Origin: Cyanidium caldarium
Lineage: Eukaryota > Rhodophyta > Bangiophyceae > Cyanidiales > Cyanidiaceae
Direction: 5' to 3'
NCBI GenBank assembly: GCA_026184775.1
Contig: JANCYW010000008.1
Span: 248,001-312,000 of the forward strand
DNA: 64,000 nt
Shown piece after piece: positions 8,500-18,194 of the stretch. Each line of letters begins with the position of its first letter. Positions within the stretch are counted from its first letter, which is position 1. The notes under the pieces are model-generated. The model was not told where the DNA came from and made no database searches. It worked only from the letters and a program-made list of their open reading frames with translations. Made by a program: the position numbers and the translations under genes.

Positions 8500-9738
8500 A
8501 TGCGGAACATTTCGGCACTCGCCGGATGGCGACCGGGCGCGCCTGCTGTCCGCAACGTCGGTACTTGGTCTAGAATGGTCTGGCGACGGCGGTTGATGAC
8601 GGCTGAGGGCAGTGACCACGCCTCGACCGGCGCCGCAACCCGATCGCCCGCGACCGCTCCCTCGTCGAGTCAAGTGGGTGAGGCGCGAGCCGTGGCGTCC
8701 GCCGCTCCACACTTTCCCATCCGCACCGACTGGACGGTGGATGAGGTGCGCAATGTCTACCATCAACCGCTGGGCAATCTCGTCCTCCAGGCAGCGTTGG
8801 CGCACCGCGCCTACTTTCCGCCGGAGCAAGTGCAAAGGTGCACGCTGCTTTCCATCAAAACCGGCGGTTGTCCCGAGACCTGCACTTACTGCTCGCAGTC
8901 ATCAGCGTACAAGACCGGCGTGCGTGCCGAGCCGCTCCTGCCTCTCGAAACGGTGCTGGAGCAGGCGCGGCGGGCGCGCGACCGCGGCTCGACCCGCTTC
9001 TGCATGGGTGCGGCGTGGCGCGGCGTGTCCCAGGTCGGCCCGCGCCAATTCCAACGCGTCCTAGAAATGGTGCAGCAGGTGCGCGCGCTCGGCATGGAGG
9101 TGTGCGCCACGCTCGGCTTGCTCACCGCCGAACAGGCGCGCGCGTTGAAAGCGGCCGGCCTCACCGCGTACAACCACAACCTGGACACCAGTCGTGCCTT
9201 CTACCCGCAGATCGTCTCCACCCGCACGTACGACGATCGCCTGGAGACGCTGCGGGTGGTGCGCGATGCCGGTATCCACGTGTGCTGCGGCGGCATCCTG
9301 GGCCTGGGCGAGTCGCCCGACGACCGCATCGCCCTGCTGCACACGTTGGCCACACTGCAGCAACACCCCGAGTCGGTGCCAGTGAATGCGCTGGTGCCGA
9401 ACCGCGGCACGCCGCTGGAGCATCAGCAGCCGGTGCCGGTGTGGGAGCTGTGTCGGACGATCGCCACCGCGCGGGTGCTCATGCCGGCCAGCATGGTGCG
9501 CTTGAGTGCCGGGCGCGTGTCGTTGCGGCCCGCCGAGCAGATGCTGTGCTTCGTGGCCGGCGCCAATAGCATCTTCACCGGGGACAAGTTGCTGACCACA
9601 CCGAACAACGACCGCGACACGGATGAGGTGATGTTCGCGGCGTTTGGACTGCAGGGCAAGCCGCCGTTTGCGATGGGCGATGCGGCACGGACGCACGCCG
9701 CTGCCAGTCACGGGGCGGAAGTGGCAACCAGCGGGTGA
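8500..9738 (+). CDS. Biotin synthase (radical SAM), probably mitochondrial
   Basis: Inserts sulfur into dethiobiotin, the last step of biotin synthesis. 412 residues from the first ATG in the open frame. The SAM-binding 4Fe-4S motif is CPETCTYC (Cys 124, 128, 131). Conserved blocks NHNLDTSRAFYPQIV (here YNHNLDTSR), GGILGLGES and the arginine ligand region MVRLSAGR of the 2Fe-2S cluster are all present. The N-terminal ~70 residues are Arg-rich without family similarity (WSRMVWRRRL), fitting a mitochondrial presequence, where plant BIO2 also works. A C/T-rich stretch lies at 8361-8386. It converges on the Nudix gene with a 75 bp gap, and BioF lies just beyond. Confidence 0.96.
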   Translation: MRNISALAGWRPGAPAVRNVGTWSRMVWRRRLMTAEGSDHASTGAATRSPATAPSSSQVGEARAVASAAPHFPIRTDWTVDEVRNVYHQPLGNLVLQAALAHRAYFPPEQVQRCTLLSIKTGGCPETCTYCSQSSAYKTGVRAEPLLPLETVLEQARRARDRGSTRFCMGAAWRGVSQVGPRQFQRVLEMVQQVRALGMEVCATLGLLTAEQARALKAAGLTAYNHNLDTSRAFYPQIVSTRTYDDRLETLRVVRDAGIHVCCGGILGLGESPDDRIALLHTLATLQQHPESVPVNALVPNRGTPLEHQQPVPVWELCRTIATARVLMPASMVRLSAGRVSLRPAEQMLCFVAGANSIFTGDKLLTTPNNDRDTDEVMFAAFGLQGKPPFAMGDAARTHAAASHGAEVATSG

Positions 9739-9813
9739 GCGCGGCGGGAATGCAGCAATTGTTTTCTGAACGGAACCCCTCGGGATGCGCTGAGGACAGG
9801 CGCGCCGTGTGCT

Positions 9814-11427
9814 TCAGGCAATTTGCGAGGCGAATGCTCGATCGCGCGGGTGTTCACAACTGGCCGGCCGGGGCGACACGGACACGACACGGGCAGGCGG
9901 CGGCGTGGATGACGACGGTTTGGTGGCGGTCGTCGCGTCCACGGCCCAGGTATCGGAAGTGGGCGGACGCGGCAATGTAGTAGCGGGTTCGCCGGCCGGA
10001 TCCACCGGCTCGAATACGGCGCCTTTCGACGGCGGCAGCAACACTTGCGAAGACGATGAGGTGGAAGATATCTCCGCGATCATCGCCATCGGTTGCAGCT
10101 CCTCTGTCGCCTCTCCACCTACCACCTGGTCGTCCTCGCCGGACACCTCTTCCCCTACCTCACTCGACTCGTCGTTTGCCGCCGCCGCCGCTCCCATTTC
10201 CGCCTCGGTAATGGCGGGCAGGCCCGACGCTTCCTCATCGATCTCATTCGACTCGTCGTCTGCGGTCGTTACTCTCGTATCCCCCTTTTCGTCGTCCTCG
10301 TTCGCTGGCGACCGCAGATACAGATCCAACGCTAGCAGCGTGTCTTTGGTAAACTCGCGCCCGCCCTCGCCCGATAATACCTCCTCCACTCGCAGCAGCT
10401 CCACCGCATCCACTTCCTCTTCCTGGGGCTGAATGTGCTGCGGCGGCTCCGCTGCCGGATCGTACACGCACGCAAACACCTCGCCGAACACGCGCGTGCT
10501 GTCGCTTTCGAAACGAATCGGTCCGATGCGTTCCAGCGGCAGCGTCAGGCCCATCTCCTCGGCCAACTCGCGCTGCGCACCCTCCCAGTACGTCTCGTCG
10601 GCGAGCACCACCCCTCCGGCGGCCGCGTCGTACATTCCTGGGTGAAGGTCCTTGCTCAGGGTGCGCTTCTGCACGTAGATGCGGTCGCGCTCCGGCGTGA
10701 ACACGAGCACGTAGGTAGCACGATGCCAAAGGTTCTCTCGGCGCATACGCGAGCGGGCCGTCGCGCCCACCGGCTCGTTGACCTCGTTGGTCAGCAGCAC
10801 CTGTTCGGATGCAGGATCCGGAGCAGCATCGGCTGGTGCAGCCTCCTCCTCTGAGGACGGCAGTAACTCGGCGTCGGAGGTCAGTTCGGTGGTGCCAGTG
10901 TTTTCCACAGGTGCTACGGCGGCGGCCATCGGGTCCGCCAGCGCTGCCGAAGACATGCTGGTCCAGTCCAGCAGGGTGGCGCCGGCCGCCGATGACGCTG
11001 TAGGTGTTTCCTCGACGGCTGCCGGCGCGTCCCTTACGGCCGGCGCTGCCGAAGACAAGCTGGCCCAGTCCAGCGGAGTGGGACCGGCTGCCGATGCCAC
11101 CACAGTGGTTGCCCCGACGGCCGCCGGCGCGTCCCCTACGGCCAACGGTGCCGGTTCCGAGGCCAGACCCGGCGGCAAACTACTCAACGCGTCATCTCGT
11201 TGCTGCTCACGTTGCCCAGACCGCTGGCGAGAGCGGCGCCGTAGCGCTTGGTGCACCAGCAACCCCGTTATGGTGACCAGCGCCGGCACCCATGACTTGC
11301 GCCCGCCCGCAACAACGACCTCGTCCGCCTGCAGTGGTGCCACCAAGGCGTCCGTCGACGACGTGCCTGTCTCGTCCACGAGAATGTCCCCTTCGGTTTC
11401 CGCCGACTCCAGCTCGTCGAGCGGCAT
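9814..11427 (-). CDS. Nudix hydrolase with long acidic low-complexity tail
   Basis: 537 residues from the first ATG. A Nudix domain spans about 220-370: LWHRATYVLVF, then the complete Nudix box GX5EX7REUXEEXGU as GGVVLADE, with RELAEEMGL about 8 residues further on (about 270-292). The flanking pattern (RRENLWHRAT, KDLHPGMYDAAAGG) is that of the YfcD/isopentenyl-diphosphate-isomerase-like Nudix branch; substrate unknown. Before it is a short hydrophobic stretch (WVPALVTITGLLV, about 46-58) that might be a membrane anchor, then Ala/Pro-rich linker; after it, ~160 residues rich in Glu, Ser and Asp. The frame is open ~144 codons further upstream but has no ATG there and would overlap BioF, so the true N-terminus could include an unseen exon. 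Confidence 0.82.
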   Translation of the reverse strand: MPLDELESAETEGDILVDETGTSSTDALVAPLQADEVVVAGGRKSWVPALVTITGLLVHQALRRRSRQRSGQREQQRDDALSSLPPGLASEPAPLAVGDAPAAVGATTVVASAAGPTPLDWASLSSAAPAVRDAPAAVEETPTASSAAGATLLDWTSMSSAALADPMAAAVAPVENTGTTELTSDAELLPSSEEEAAPADAAPDPASEQVLLTNEVNEPVGATARSRMRRENLWHRATYVLVFTPERDRIYVQKRTLSKDLHPGMYDAAAGGVVLADETYWEGAQRELAEEMGLTLPLERIGPIRFESDSTRVFGEVFACVYDPAAEPPQHIQPQEEEVDAVELLRVEEVLSGEGGREFTKDTLLALDLYLRSPANEDDEKGDTRVTTADDESNEIDEEASGLPAITEAEMGAAAAANDESSEVGEEVSGEDDQVVGGEATEELQPMAMIAEISSTSSSSQVLLPPSKGAVFEPVDPAGEPATTLPRPPTSDTWAVDATTATKPSSSTPPPARVVSVSPRPASCEHPRDRAFASQIA

Positions 11428-11812
11428 GGGCTCCGTGACGGAAACGCGGCGAAAGCGAGGCGGGGAACCGAAAGTTGGGCGCTCAGCGCTCCGAGCAGGG
11501 AGGACGGTTCGCGGCAGCAGAGAGATGAGCCCACGAGAAGCAACTCCTGACAGCAACCTCAGCCGCGTCACGGGCAGCTTCCTGAGCGGGCTGCCTGCGT
11601 TGGCGCGGCACGTGTTGTGGGGGCGTTGGTGGCCACGTGGGGAGAGCGCGGGAGCTGAGCACCTGTCCGAATGGATGTCCCCTGCGAAACGGGGATTCGC
11701 TGCGCAAAAATTTGATGGGAGCGCGCGCGCGCAGGCGCGGAGAACCGGCGCAGCGGATGCGGGAACCCTCCCGGGAACCGCCGGCGTACCAGTCAGCACC
11801 ACGATGCCTCTT
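11428..11812. other. Intergenic region between BioF stop and Nudix ATG
   Basis: 385 bp between two genes on the minus strand. The minus frame leading into the Nudix gene is open throughout and would encode an Arg/Ser/Ala-rich stretch resembling a targeting peptide, but it contains no ATG. Otherwise nothing recognised. Confidence 0.45.
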
Positions 11813-13117
11813 TCATAATCGCGTTCGCGGTGGCACTGCCTGGAGAGTGTCCTCGTCACGCTGAACCATCACTCTGATAAGCTGCTCATGCCTCGCTTGA
11901 CGCATCTCCCGCAGCACACATTGCAAAAACCGCCTGATCGAGCTCTCCGTGTTGTGCGCGTGAATCACAACGCGCAAGCGCTCGCGACCGGGTGATACGG
12001 TCGGACTGCGGATGGGAAAGGTGGCAAAGCCGTGCTTGTTCAGCAGCGCGGCCAGTCGCGTGCACGCCTCGTTACCCGGCACCACCATTGCTTGTATCGG
12101 ACTGGAGTCGTTCAGCAGGAACTCCAGTGCTGGCTCGTCATCCATTGCCAGCTGGCGCGCTAACTGTACAAAATACCGCACCCGCTGGGTCCAGGTGGTC
12201 CGCCGGCGATCGCCCTCGGCGCTGAGCAGCAGCTCGTACGAGGCGCGAATGGCGTATAGCGCATGCAACGGCAACGCCGTGCTGTATATTAGCGGCCGCG
12301 CGTAGTTGAGGGCGAAGTCGACGAGGCGCTGCGACCCCAACAGCGCCGCACCGTGCTGCCCCACCGCCTTGCCAAAGGTGATGACTCGCGCTAACAGCGC
12401 CGGGTGATGCCGGTGGGCGTAGAGTAAACCGCGGCCTTGCGGACCGTGCAATCCCACCGAATGCGCCTCGTCGACCACAACATACGCCTGATATCGCCGG
12501 CAAGTGTCTAGCAAACGGGCCGTATCGGTGAGCAAATCGCCGTCCATGGAATAGCACGACTCCACGCCCACGACCGCCACGCTATCGTCATCATGGCGGC
12601 GGCTCGCCGTCAGCCGTCGCAGTTGCTGCTCGAGGTCCGGTAACGAGTTGTGCCGAAAGGTGACCACCTCGCGCGCTCGACTCAACCGCCCGCCGTCGAT
12701 CATGCTGGCATGCGCGCGCTCGTCCAATACTAACCAATCCTGTTGCGCTCGGCAGATGCTGGAGAATAGTCCGACGTTGCAGGCAAAACCGGAGGGAAAT
12801 ACCAGCGCCGCTTCGGATCCGTGCACCTGTGCCAGGTACTTTTCCAACTGCTGTGCCGCCGCCGAGTCGCCGGTCAACAGCCGCGAGCCGGTTGCACCGT
12901 TCGGCGCACCGCTGTTGCCCGACACGGCGGCCGCATAGAGCGTCGCCGTGCGCTGTCGCACCTGCTCGTCCCGCGACAGCCCCAAGTAATCGTTCGAGGC
13001 GAAGTCATTCTCCAGAGAAGAAGAAGCAGATGCTGTCGGTGGTGCGAGGCGGCGCAACAGTCCGCGCTCCCGTCGCGAGGCCAAGCGCTCCTCGAGGATG
13101 TCTTCTATGCTCCTCAT
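11813..13117 (-). CDS. 8-amino-7-oxononanoate synthase (BioF type, PLP alpha-oxoamine synthase)
   Basis: Condenses alanine with pimeloyl-thioester, the first committed step of biotin ring assembly. 434 residues. Fold-type I aminotransferase landmarks: NDYLGLS at 42-48, GATGSRLLTG at 75-84, VFPSGFACNVG, DEAHSVG at 216-222 (Asp for the PLP ring nitrogen, His), and TFGKAVGQHG with the PLP lysine at K250. Other family members (ALA synthase, serine palmitoyltransferase, KBL) are possible, but the GKAVGQHGA context and the biotin synthase 2 kb away favour BioF. No targeting peptide is visible; the C-terminus RTRL is at best a weak peroxisomal PTS1, whereas plant BIO4 carries one. The divergent LRR gene starts 181 bp away. 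Confidence 0.88.
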   Translation of the reverse strand: MRSIEDILEERLASRRERGLLRRLAPPTASASSSLENDFASNDYLGLSRDEQVRQRTATLYAAAVSGNSGAPNGATGSRLLTGDSAAAQQLEKYLAQVHGSEAALVFPSGFACNVGLFSSICRAQQDWLVLDERAHASMIDGGRLSRAREVVTFRHNSLPDLEQQLRRLTASRRHDDDSVAVVGVESCYSMDGDLLTDTARLLDTCRRYQAYVVVDEAHSVGLHGPQGRGLLYAHRHHPALLARVITFGKAVGQHGAALLGSQRLVDFALNYARPLIYSTALPLHALYAIRASYELLLSAEGDRRRTTWTQRVRYFVQLARQLAMDDEPALEFLLNDSSPIQAMVVPGNEACTRLAALLNKHGFATFPIRSPTVSPGRERLRVVIHAHNTESSIRRFLQCVLREMRQARHEQLIRVMVQRDEDTLQAVPPRTRL

Positions 13118-13298
13118 GTGGAGAGAAAGTGGAGAGAGCGCCTCATAGGCTTTTCAACAAAGTTAACGCTATCTATCTGATCACCTGGAAACACTTTCGC
13201 GGGAAACAGCTCGTTGCATTCTCCGTGCTACTTTCCTCGCTGGGCGAGAAGCTTCCCCCACAAAAGCCACCAAGTCGCCAGCCGGTGCCGCCCACTGG

Positions 13299-14321
13299 AT
13301 GTGTCGCGGACGCGTCGTGAACGACACAACCGCATCAGGTAAAAGGCGCCTGGAGAGCGGCGCGATCGGAAGCGCTGAGCGGTATGACGTAGGTGGGCAT
13401 ATGGCTGGAAGCGAGTGTCGGCAAAAAGTTGCCGACGATTCGGCGGCCGACAACACTTCGGACTCGGCCGAGGCGTCCGCGCGACGACGTCTGACGCAGT
13501 GTCTCGACGACGGACTGGGCATCGTCGACTTGAGTCACGGTCTCCTCGACGACACGCAGTTGCGGCGGGTATGGGAGGTGACTATGCGCCAGCGACATGA
13601 CGCCTCTTCTTCCACGACGTTGGCACCCGTATGGTGTCTCAAACTGGCTCACAACCGCTTGCAGCGATTTCCCGCGTGGCTGGTGCAGCTATTCCGAACC
13701 CACTTGCGCATACTGGACCTGAGTCATAACCGCCTGCGCTCACCGTTGCACGGACTGCGCCTCGCCTCCGTGCCGCGTCTCGAAGTGCTGTCGCTGTCGC
13801 ACAATGCGCACATCGACGCGCTGCCGGCGGACTGGACGGCGGAGCTGCCCTCCACGGAGCCGCACCCACTATGTGCACTGGATGTGTCGCACAACCGCCT
13901 CAGCCACATCGACGACGCATGCCATCCCACTGCCGCCCAGCTGCGCATTCTGAACGCCAGCTACAACGACATCGAACGGCTGCCGGATCGCCTGGGCGAG
14001 TGGCGCAGCCTGCGCTCCCTCGATTTGCGCGGCAATGCCCGGCTGGCGTTGCTGCCGCCGAGCGCCCGCCAACTGCCTGAACAGCTGATGCGTGTCGACT
14101 TGCAGGGCACACCGCTTGGCGACGCCTTCATTCCGTCGCGCATCCGGAGTGAGGGCGTGCGCGAGCACGGACCGATGGCCATCGTGCGCTGGCTGGCCGG
14201 ACGCAGCGAGGAAGCGCTGCACCCGTCGCCGACCGAGCGGGCGCGCCTGTCCAAAGCACTGCGTCGAGGGAATGCAAGTGAGAAAGGGCAATACAGGGAA
14301 GTGCTCCGGACGCTGGAATAG
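13299..14321 (+). CDS. Leucine-rich-repeat protein
   Basis: 340 residues. After a ~75-residue unordered N-terminus come about six LRR units of the SDS22/typical type: LKLAHNRLQRFP, LRILDLSHNRL, LEVLSLSHNAHIDALP, LDVSHNRLSHIDD, LRILNASYNDIERLP and LRSLDLRGNARLALLP. No signal peptide, transmembrane segment or kinase is attached, so it is probably a cytoplasmic or nuclear binding protein. A second ATG at 13401 (MAGSECRQ) is an alternative start. It converges on Rab GDI with 94 bp between stops. I cannot name a partner or function. Confidence 0.8.
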   Translation: MCRGRVVNDTTASGKRRLESGAIGSAERYDVGGHMAGSECRQKVADDSAADNTSDSAEASARRRLTQCLDDGLGIVDLSHGLLDDTQLRRVWEVTMRQRHDASSSTTLAPVWCLKLAHNRLQRFPAWLVQLFRTHLRILDLSHNRLRSPLHGLRLASVPRLEVLSLSHNAHIDALPADWTAELPSTEPHPLCALDVSHNRLSHIDDACHPTAAQLRILNASYNDIERLPDRLGEWRSLRSLDLRGNARLALLPPSARQLPEQLMRVDLQGTPLGDAFIPSRIRSEGVREHGPMAIVRWLAGRSEEALHPSPTERARLSKALRRGNASEKGQYREVLRTLE

Positions 14322-14415
14322 AGTGGGTCCGGTGGCGAGCACGGTCCTCGCGACAGGACATCCTCACGATGCACCCATCGCCCTCTGTTTCTCTACGCAT
14401 CGCTCATCGTTCGGT

Positions 14416-15909
14416 TTACGTTCGCCCGCCGAGCACCAGCGGCTCGCCGAATATTCGGGCGTACAAATCCAACACGTCCGCCGTGGCCGTCTCGAAATGT
14501 GTGGTGGCGTCGTAGCTCTTGCTGACGAACACACCATCCCGCCGCCCGTCATCGACGGGCTCGTACACGTCGTCCACAGTGACGAACCGGGCGACGATAT
14601 TGGACTCGCCGCCCAGCAGCCGCAGGCCGGGCTCGACCTCCTGCGCTGGCGCGTCGGTCTCCACGGTGGTGCTCACCAGCGCGATGTACTTGCCGGGCGC
14701 CGCGACGCGGTGCGTGTGCCCCAGTACCAGCACGTAGATGTCGTGCGCGCGCGGCGGACGGACTTGGCGATGCGGCAAGATGATCTGACACGAGTGCGAC
14801 TCGCGCGTGTGTTCGGGCGGCGCCCGCAGGATGCAGTAACAGCGCACGACCGCATCGGTTCGGGTGACCCGATCCGGAAAGTAGCTCGGATCGCCCACCA
14901 CCAGGTGGCAAGTGGCGCGGCGGCCGTCGGCGTCGCACACCCCGCACACCCGCCCGGTGCTCTCATCGAAGAGCACGCGCTCGATGTTGGCATTGAGCAT
15001 ATACACGCCGCCGTGCACCGCACTGAGGCGGGCAAACGCCTGCGGCAACTCGCCCAGACCGTACTGCGGGTAAATGTACGGCGAGCTACCGTAGCGGGCG
15101 ATGCCGCGCGCGTACATCTTGACCCGCAGCACCGTCTCCAGTGCCGGCGCGTCCACGTAGGCGTCGTTGCGGTACAGCGCCAGCGCATGCCCTACCAGGG
15201 TGCGGGTGGTGTCCTGCAGCCCAAAATAGTCGTACAGCTCGCGCATGCTCATCTTGTGTAGGTCGAGCTTGTTGTGCGTGGCCGCATCGTCCGGCTCGTA
15301 CGCGTTGATGTAGCTGAAAAACTGGCGACAGCGGTTCTTCTCCAACAAACTGAACAGGCTGGAGCGCAGCGCGTCCATGGCGGTGACCGGCACCTTGTGC
15401 GGTTTGTCGCCGGTGTGCACAAACGAACCATCCACCAGCTTGAACTCCAAGTACTTGGTGGCGTCGGTGTGCAGCAGGATCTGCACCAGCTGTCCGGTGG
15501 CCATGATCAGTTTCGGCACGAGGTCGATGTTGTAGGCGCGCGGGTTGCCCAACTCGGCGGGTATCAACGCACCGTCAGTAAATCGTTCGTACATCTGCGT
15601 GAGGTCCAACGACGCGCAGGCACCGCCGTAGTACGGGTTGCGGTCCACGTGCAGCACTCTGAGGCCGCGCTTGGACAGCAGACCGGAGAGGATGCACTCG
15701 GTCAAGCCGGTGCCCAGAATGACCGCGTCGTAAGTGCCGTCGGCCAGTGTATTGTCGCCCACCCCGTCGGAGGCGATAACCGGTTCGGGTATCGGCGGCG
15801 GCGGCGGCGGCGGTGGGGACGTCTCGGCCTCCAACGCCTCGTGGTAGGCCTCGGACGTGAGCTCCTCCTGGACCGCCCGTTGGCCCAGGGCCGCCTCTGC
15901 CGGCTGCAT
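14416..15909 (-). CDS. Rab GDP dissociation inhibitor
   Basis: Extracts GDP-bound prenylated Rab GTPases from membranes and recycles them. 497 residues; the GDI fold starts near residue 58 with YDAVILGTGLTECILSGLLS and HVDRNPYYGG, both signature blocks, followed by NIDLVPKLIMATGQLVQILL, FKLVDGSFV, YGLGELPQAFARLSAVHGG and the C-terminal domain. The spacing matches GDI rather than the longer Rab escort protein. The N-terminal ~57 residues are an extra extension with a run of eight prolines, not found in plant or animal GDI. It is divergent from the MAEA gene. Confidence 0.93.
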   Translation of the reverse strand: MQPAEAALGQRAVQEELTSEAYHEALEAETSPPPPPPPPIPEPVIASDGVGDNTLADGTYDAVILGTGLTECILSGLLSKRGLRVLHVDRNPYYGGACASLDLTQMYERFTDGALIPAELGNPRAYNIDLVPKLIMATGQLVQILLHTDATKYLEFKLVDGSFVHTGDKPHKVPVTAMDALRSSLFSLLEKNRCRQFFSYINAYEPDDAATHNKLDLHKMSMRELYDYFGLQDTTRTLVGHALALYRNDAYVDAPALETVLRVKMYARGIARYGSSPYIYPQYGLGELPQAFARLSAVHGGVYMLNANIERVLFDESTGRVCGVCDADGRRATCHLVVGDPSYFPDRVTRTDAVVRCYCILRAPPEHTRESHSCQIILPHRQVRPPRAHDIYVLVLGHTHRVAAPGKYIALVSTTVETDAPAQEVEPGLRLLGGESNIVARFVTVDDVYEPVDDGRRDGVFVSKSYDATTHFETATADVLDLYARIFGEPLVLGGRT

Positions 15910-16531
15910 GGAGACCGAGAGAGTCGATCAGTGTCTCTGGATGGCAACGTTCGCACTTTCCCTCACAATCCAAGGCCGTTTCAGATGGCCGGAAGCGTCG
16001 TGCACGGCGCCCTATCGATTCGGCTGGTGATGCAGTGGTCGGTCGAACTCGAAACCGATTCGGAGAGGCGCCGCGGCGCAGCGTCAGCGGAACGCGGGCA
16101 GCGGTCCCGATGCGCAGTGGGGATAGGTATCGGGGGCTCCCTGGGATTTGTGTATGTATGCGAAAGCCATACGGTATGCAATTTTCCTAGCAGCACTGCT
16201 CCTGTGAGGATCTCGCTCTGCTCCGCTCCGCTGATCTCTCCGGCCACCTCGTCCATCGGGTGCTTCCTCAACCCCGTCTGAACTGCTCTACAGCCTCTTC
16301 CCCATTATGGTTGATCTCCTCTACTCCTCACTCCTCCTCTCCCCATCTACGTTTCCCTCGACGCATCTCTCTCTGTCGCAGCGTCGTCGCCATTGCCAAG
16401 TGACCGTTGGACGGAACGGGAATTCATCGTTCGTTCCCGACCGTGTCGGACAGTGCGGTGACCGGTGCACGACCGACGTCCTTCGCACGCACTATCTGGC
16501 GTTGTGCGAGGCACGCCATCCCTCCTCCGTG
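15910..16531. promoter_or_regulatory. Divergent region, Rab GDI / MAEA, with pyrimidine tract
   Basis: 622 bp between the two ATGs. Bases about 16312-16385 are strongly C/T-rich on the + strand, 150-215 bp before the chosen MAEA ATG, the same arrangement as at mtHSP70. An ATG at 16307 is in frame with MAEA but lies just before this tract and would encode a Ser/Leu-rich stretch with no family match. No RNA gene seen. Confidence 0.5.
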
Positions 16532-18082
16532 ATGGAGCTGGAGCACTGCTTCTTGCGTATACCGGCAGAGACGCTGTACCGAAACTTGCGACAGCACAAG
16601 AAGCTGATGGACCGAGAGCTGGATGGCGTGCGTGCCCTGCTGGACGAGCTGTCCGGCTGGCCGTCGTCGCCGACGCGGCACGACGAACTGTTGCGCGAGG
16701 TGCGACAGCGCCAGCAAAGTCTGCAGCAGTTACGGCTGCGTATGGACGAGCTGGAACGAGACGGCGTGGAGCAGCTGCGGAATCTGCGCTGCCGGGCGAC
16801 ACTGTTGAGTCGCTCGGGCGGCAGTGGCGACGGCGACGAGCTGACCGACTGGGGCGCAGCGGGCGGCAGTGAAGACCGTCCGAGCTCGCGGCGGCGGACC
16901 ATGGCTGGCGACGGCGGAGACAGCACCCCGATCGACGGTTACGGCAGTGACGATGAGGCGGCCGGCACCGAGGACACCTCGACCGAGGTGGAGACCGCGG
17001 CCCACTCGCCGCCGCCGACGGCCACCGAGGCGACTGCTCGGCTGCCACCAGCACTGTGCGAGCCGTGCGAACTGCCCAGCACCGCCAGCGGCAGTCCGGC
17101 GCTGCGTCTGGAGCGCTTCGTGGTGGACTTTCTGTTGCGGCAGGGACATTGGGACACTGCCAAGACCGCCATCGACCACTGGAACCTGCACCGTCTGACG
17201 GAACCGCACTTGTTCGAGGCCATTCAGCCGGTGGTGAGCGCGCTCCGCGCTCACCGCTGTACCGAGGCGCTGCAGTATTGTTTGGAGAATAGGCGGCGAC
17301 TCGTCAAGATCGACTCGACGCTGGAGTTTCACCTGCGCATGCAGGAGTTTATCGAGTTGTGTCGCGAGGGCAACACCAACGCCTCGCTCATTTATGCCAA
17401 GAAGCATTTCGTGTCGCTGGTGGCCAGGGTGCCGGCGGCCGATGCCCCGACGCGGGAGCACGAGGTGTACCGCGCGGTGGTGCGCTGCCTGCCGCTGATG
17501 GCCTTTCCGCCGGACACGCCCTGCGATCGCTACCGCGTGCTCTACAATGTGCAGATGTGGGCGCGGTTGGAGGAGGAGTTTCTGCAGACGCATTTCGCAT
17601 TGAATATGCTGCCGAGCGAGCCGCAGTTGGATTTGTTGCTGCAGCCAGGTCTGTGCGCGCTGAAGACGCGGTACTGTGGCCAAGCGGAGGGCGGGGAAGG
17701 GGAGGCGGAGAGGGTGCAACCGAATGTGTCTGCGGATGCGACCGCCGCCGCCGAGGTATCCACCGCCACGGAAGCGACCGAGGCGCTCGTGCAGCATGTC
17801 GCCAGCCCGAGGCACGCCTGCCCCACTTGCAACTCGCCGTATCGCGAGCTGGCCGCACATCTGCCCTTCAGCCACCACGTGCGCACCACGGCGGTGTGTC
17901 GCCTCACCGGCAAAGCGATGGACGAGCACAACCCGCCGGTGGTGCTGCCCAACGGCAACATCTACAGTTTAGAGGCGGTGAACGCGTTGGAGTGCACCAC
18001 GGCGAGTGGCGTGGAGGTGCGCGATCCGGTCAGCGGGGAGAAGTTTCGCCGCGAACTCTGTCGCCGCGCGTTTATCATGTGA
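16532..18082 (+). CDS. MAEA/FYV10 (GID9)-type RING-like E3 ligase subunit
   Basis: Catalytic RING-like subunit of the GID/CTLH ubiquitin ligase, which pairs with RMND5/GID2. 516 residues: N-terminal helices (IPAETLYRNLRQHKKLMDRE), a coiled coil rich in Gln/Leu (about 55-85), a disordered acidic linker, LisH/CTLH/CRA helices from about 191 (LERFVVDFLLRQGHWDTA, then ALQYCLENRRRLVKIDSTLE), and the C-terminal RING-like domain: CPTCNSPYRELAAHLPFSHH, CRLTGKAMDEHNPPVVLPNG, ending RRAFIM exactly like animal MAEA. A second insertion separates CRA from RING. The start at 16532 fits the family N-terminus; the in-frame ATG at 16307 would add 75 unsupported residues. Confidence 0.93.
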   Translation: MELEHCFLRIPAETLYRNLRQHKKLMDRELDGVRALLDELSGWPSSPTRHDELLREVRQRQQSLQQLRLRMDELERDGVEQLRNLRCRATLLSRSGGSGDGDELTDWGAAGGSEDRPSSRRRTMAGDGGDSTPIDGYGSDDEAAGTEDTSTEVETAAHSPPPTATEATARLPPALCEPCELPSTASGSPALRLERFVVDFLLRQGHWDTAKTAIDHWNLHRLTEPHLFEAIQPVVSALRAHRCTEALQYCLENRRRLVKIDSTLEFHLRMQEFIELCREGNTNASLIYAKKHFVSLVARVPAADAPTREHEVYRAVVRCLPLMAFPPDTPCDRYRVLYNVQMWARLEEEFLQTHFALNMLPSEPQLDLLLQPGLCALKTRYCGQAEGGEGEAERVQPNVSADATAAAEVSTATEATEALVQHVASPRHACPTCNSPYRELAAHLPFSHHVRTTAVCRLTGKAMDEHNPPVVLPNGNIYSLEAVNALECTTASGVEVRDPVSGEKFRRELCRRAFIM

Positions 18083-18194
18083 ACGGCGAACGTGGCGTCG
18101 CTGGGAGACGAGGGCGAGCGACGCAAACGGCCAGCGCCTCCGCATATACTTTGTACGGCGGTGAGCGTTCCGCGACCGTCTCCTGCGGCCGTCC

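Noticed and set aside
10778-11818. 346-codon plus-strand frame opposite the Nudix gene
   Set aside because: Low-complexity Ser/Ala text with no domain; the minus strand carries a complete Nudix box.
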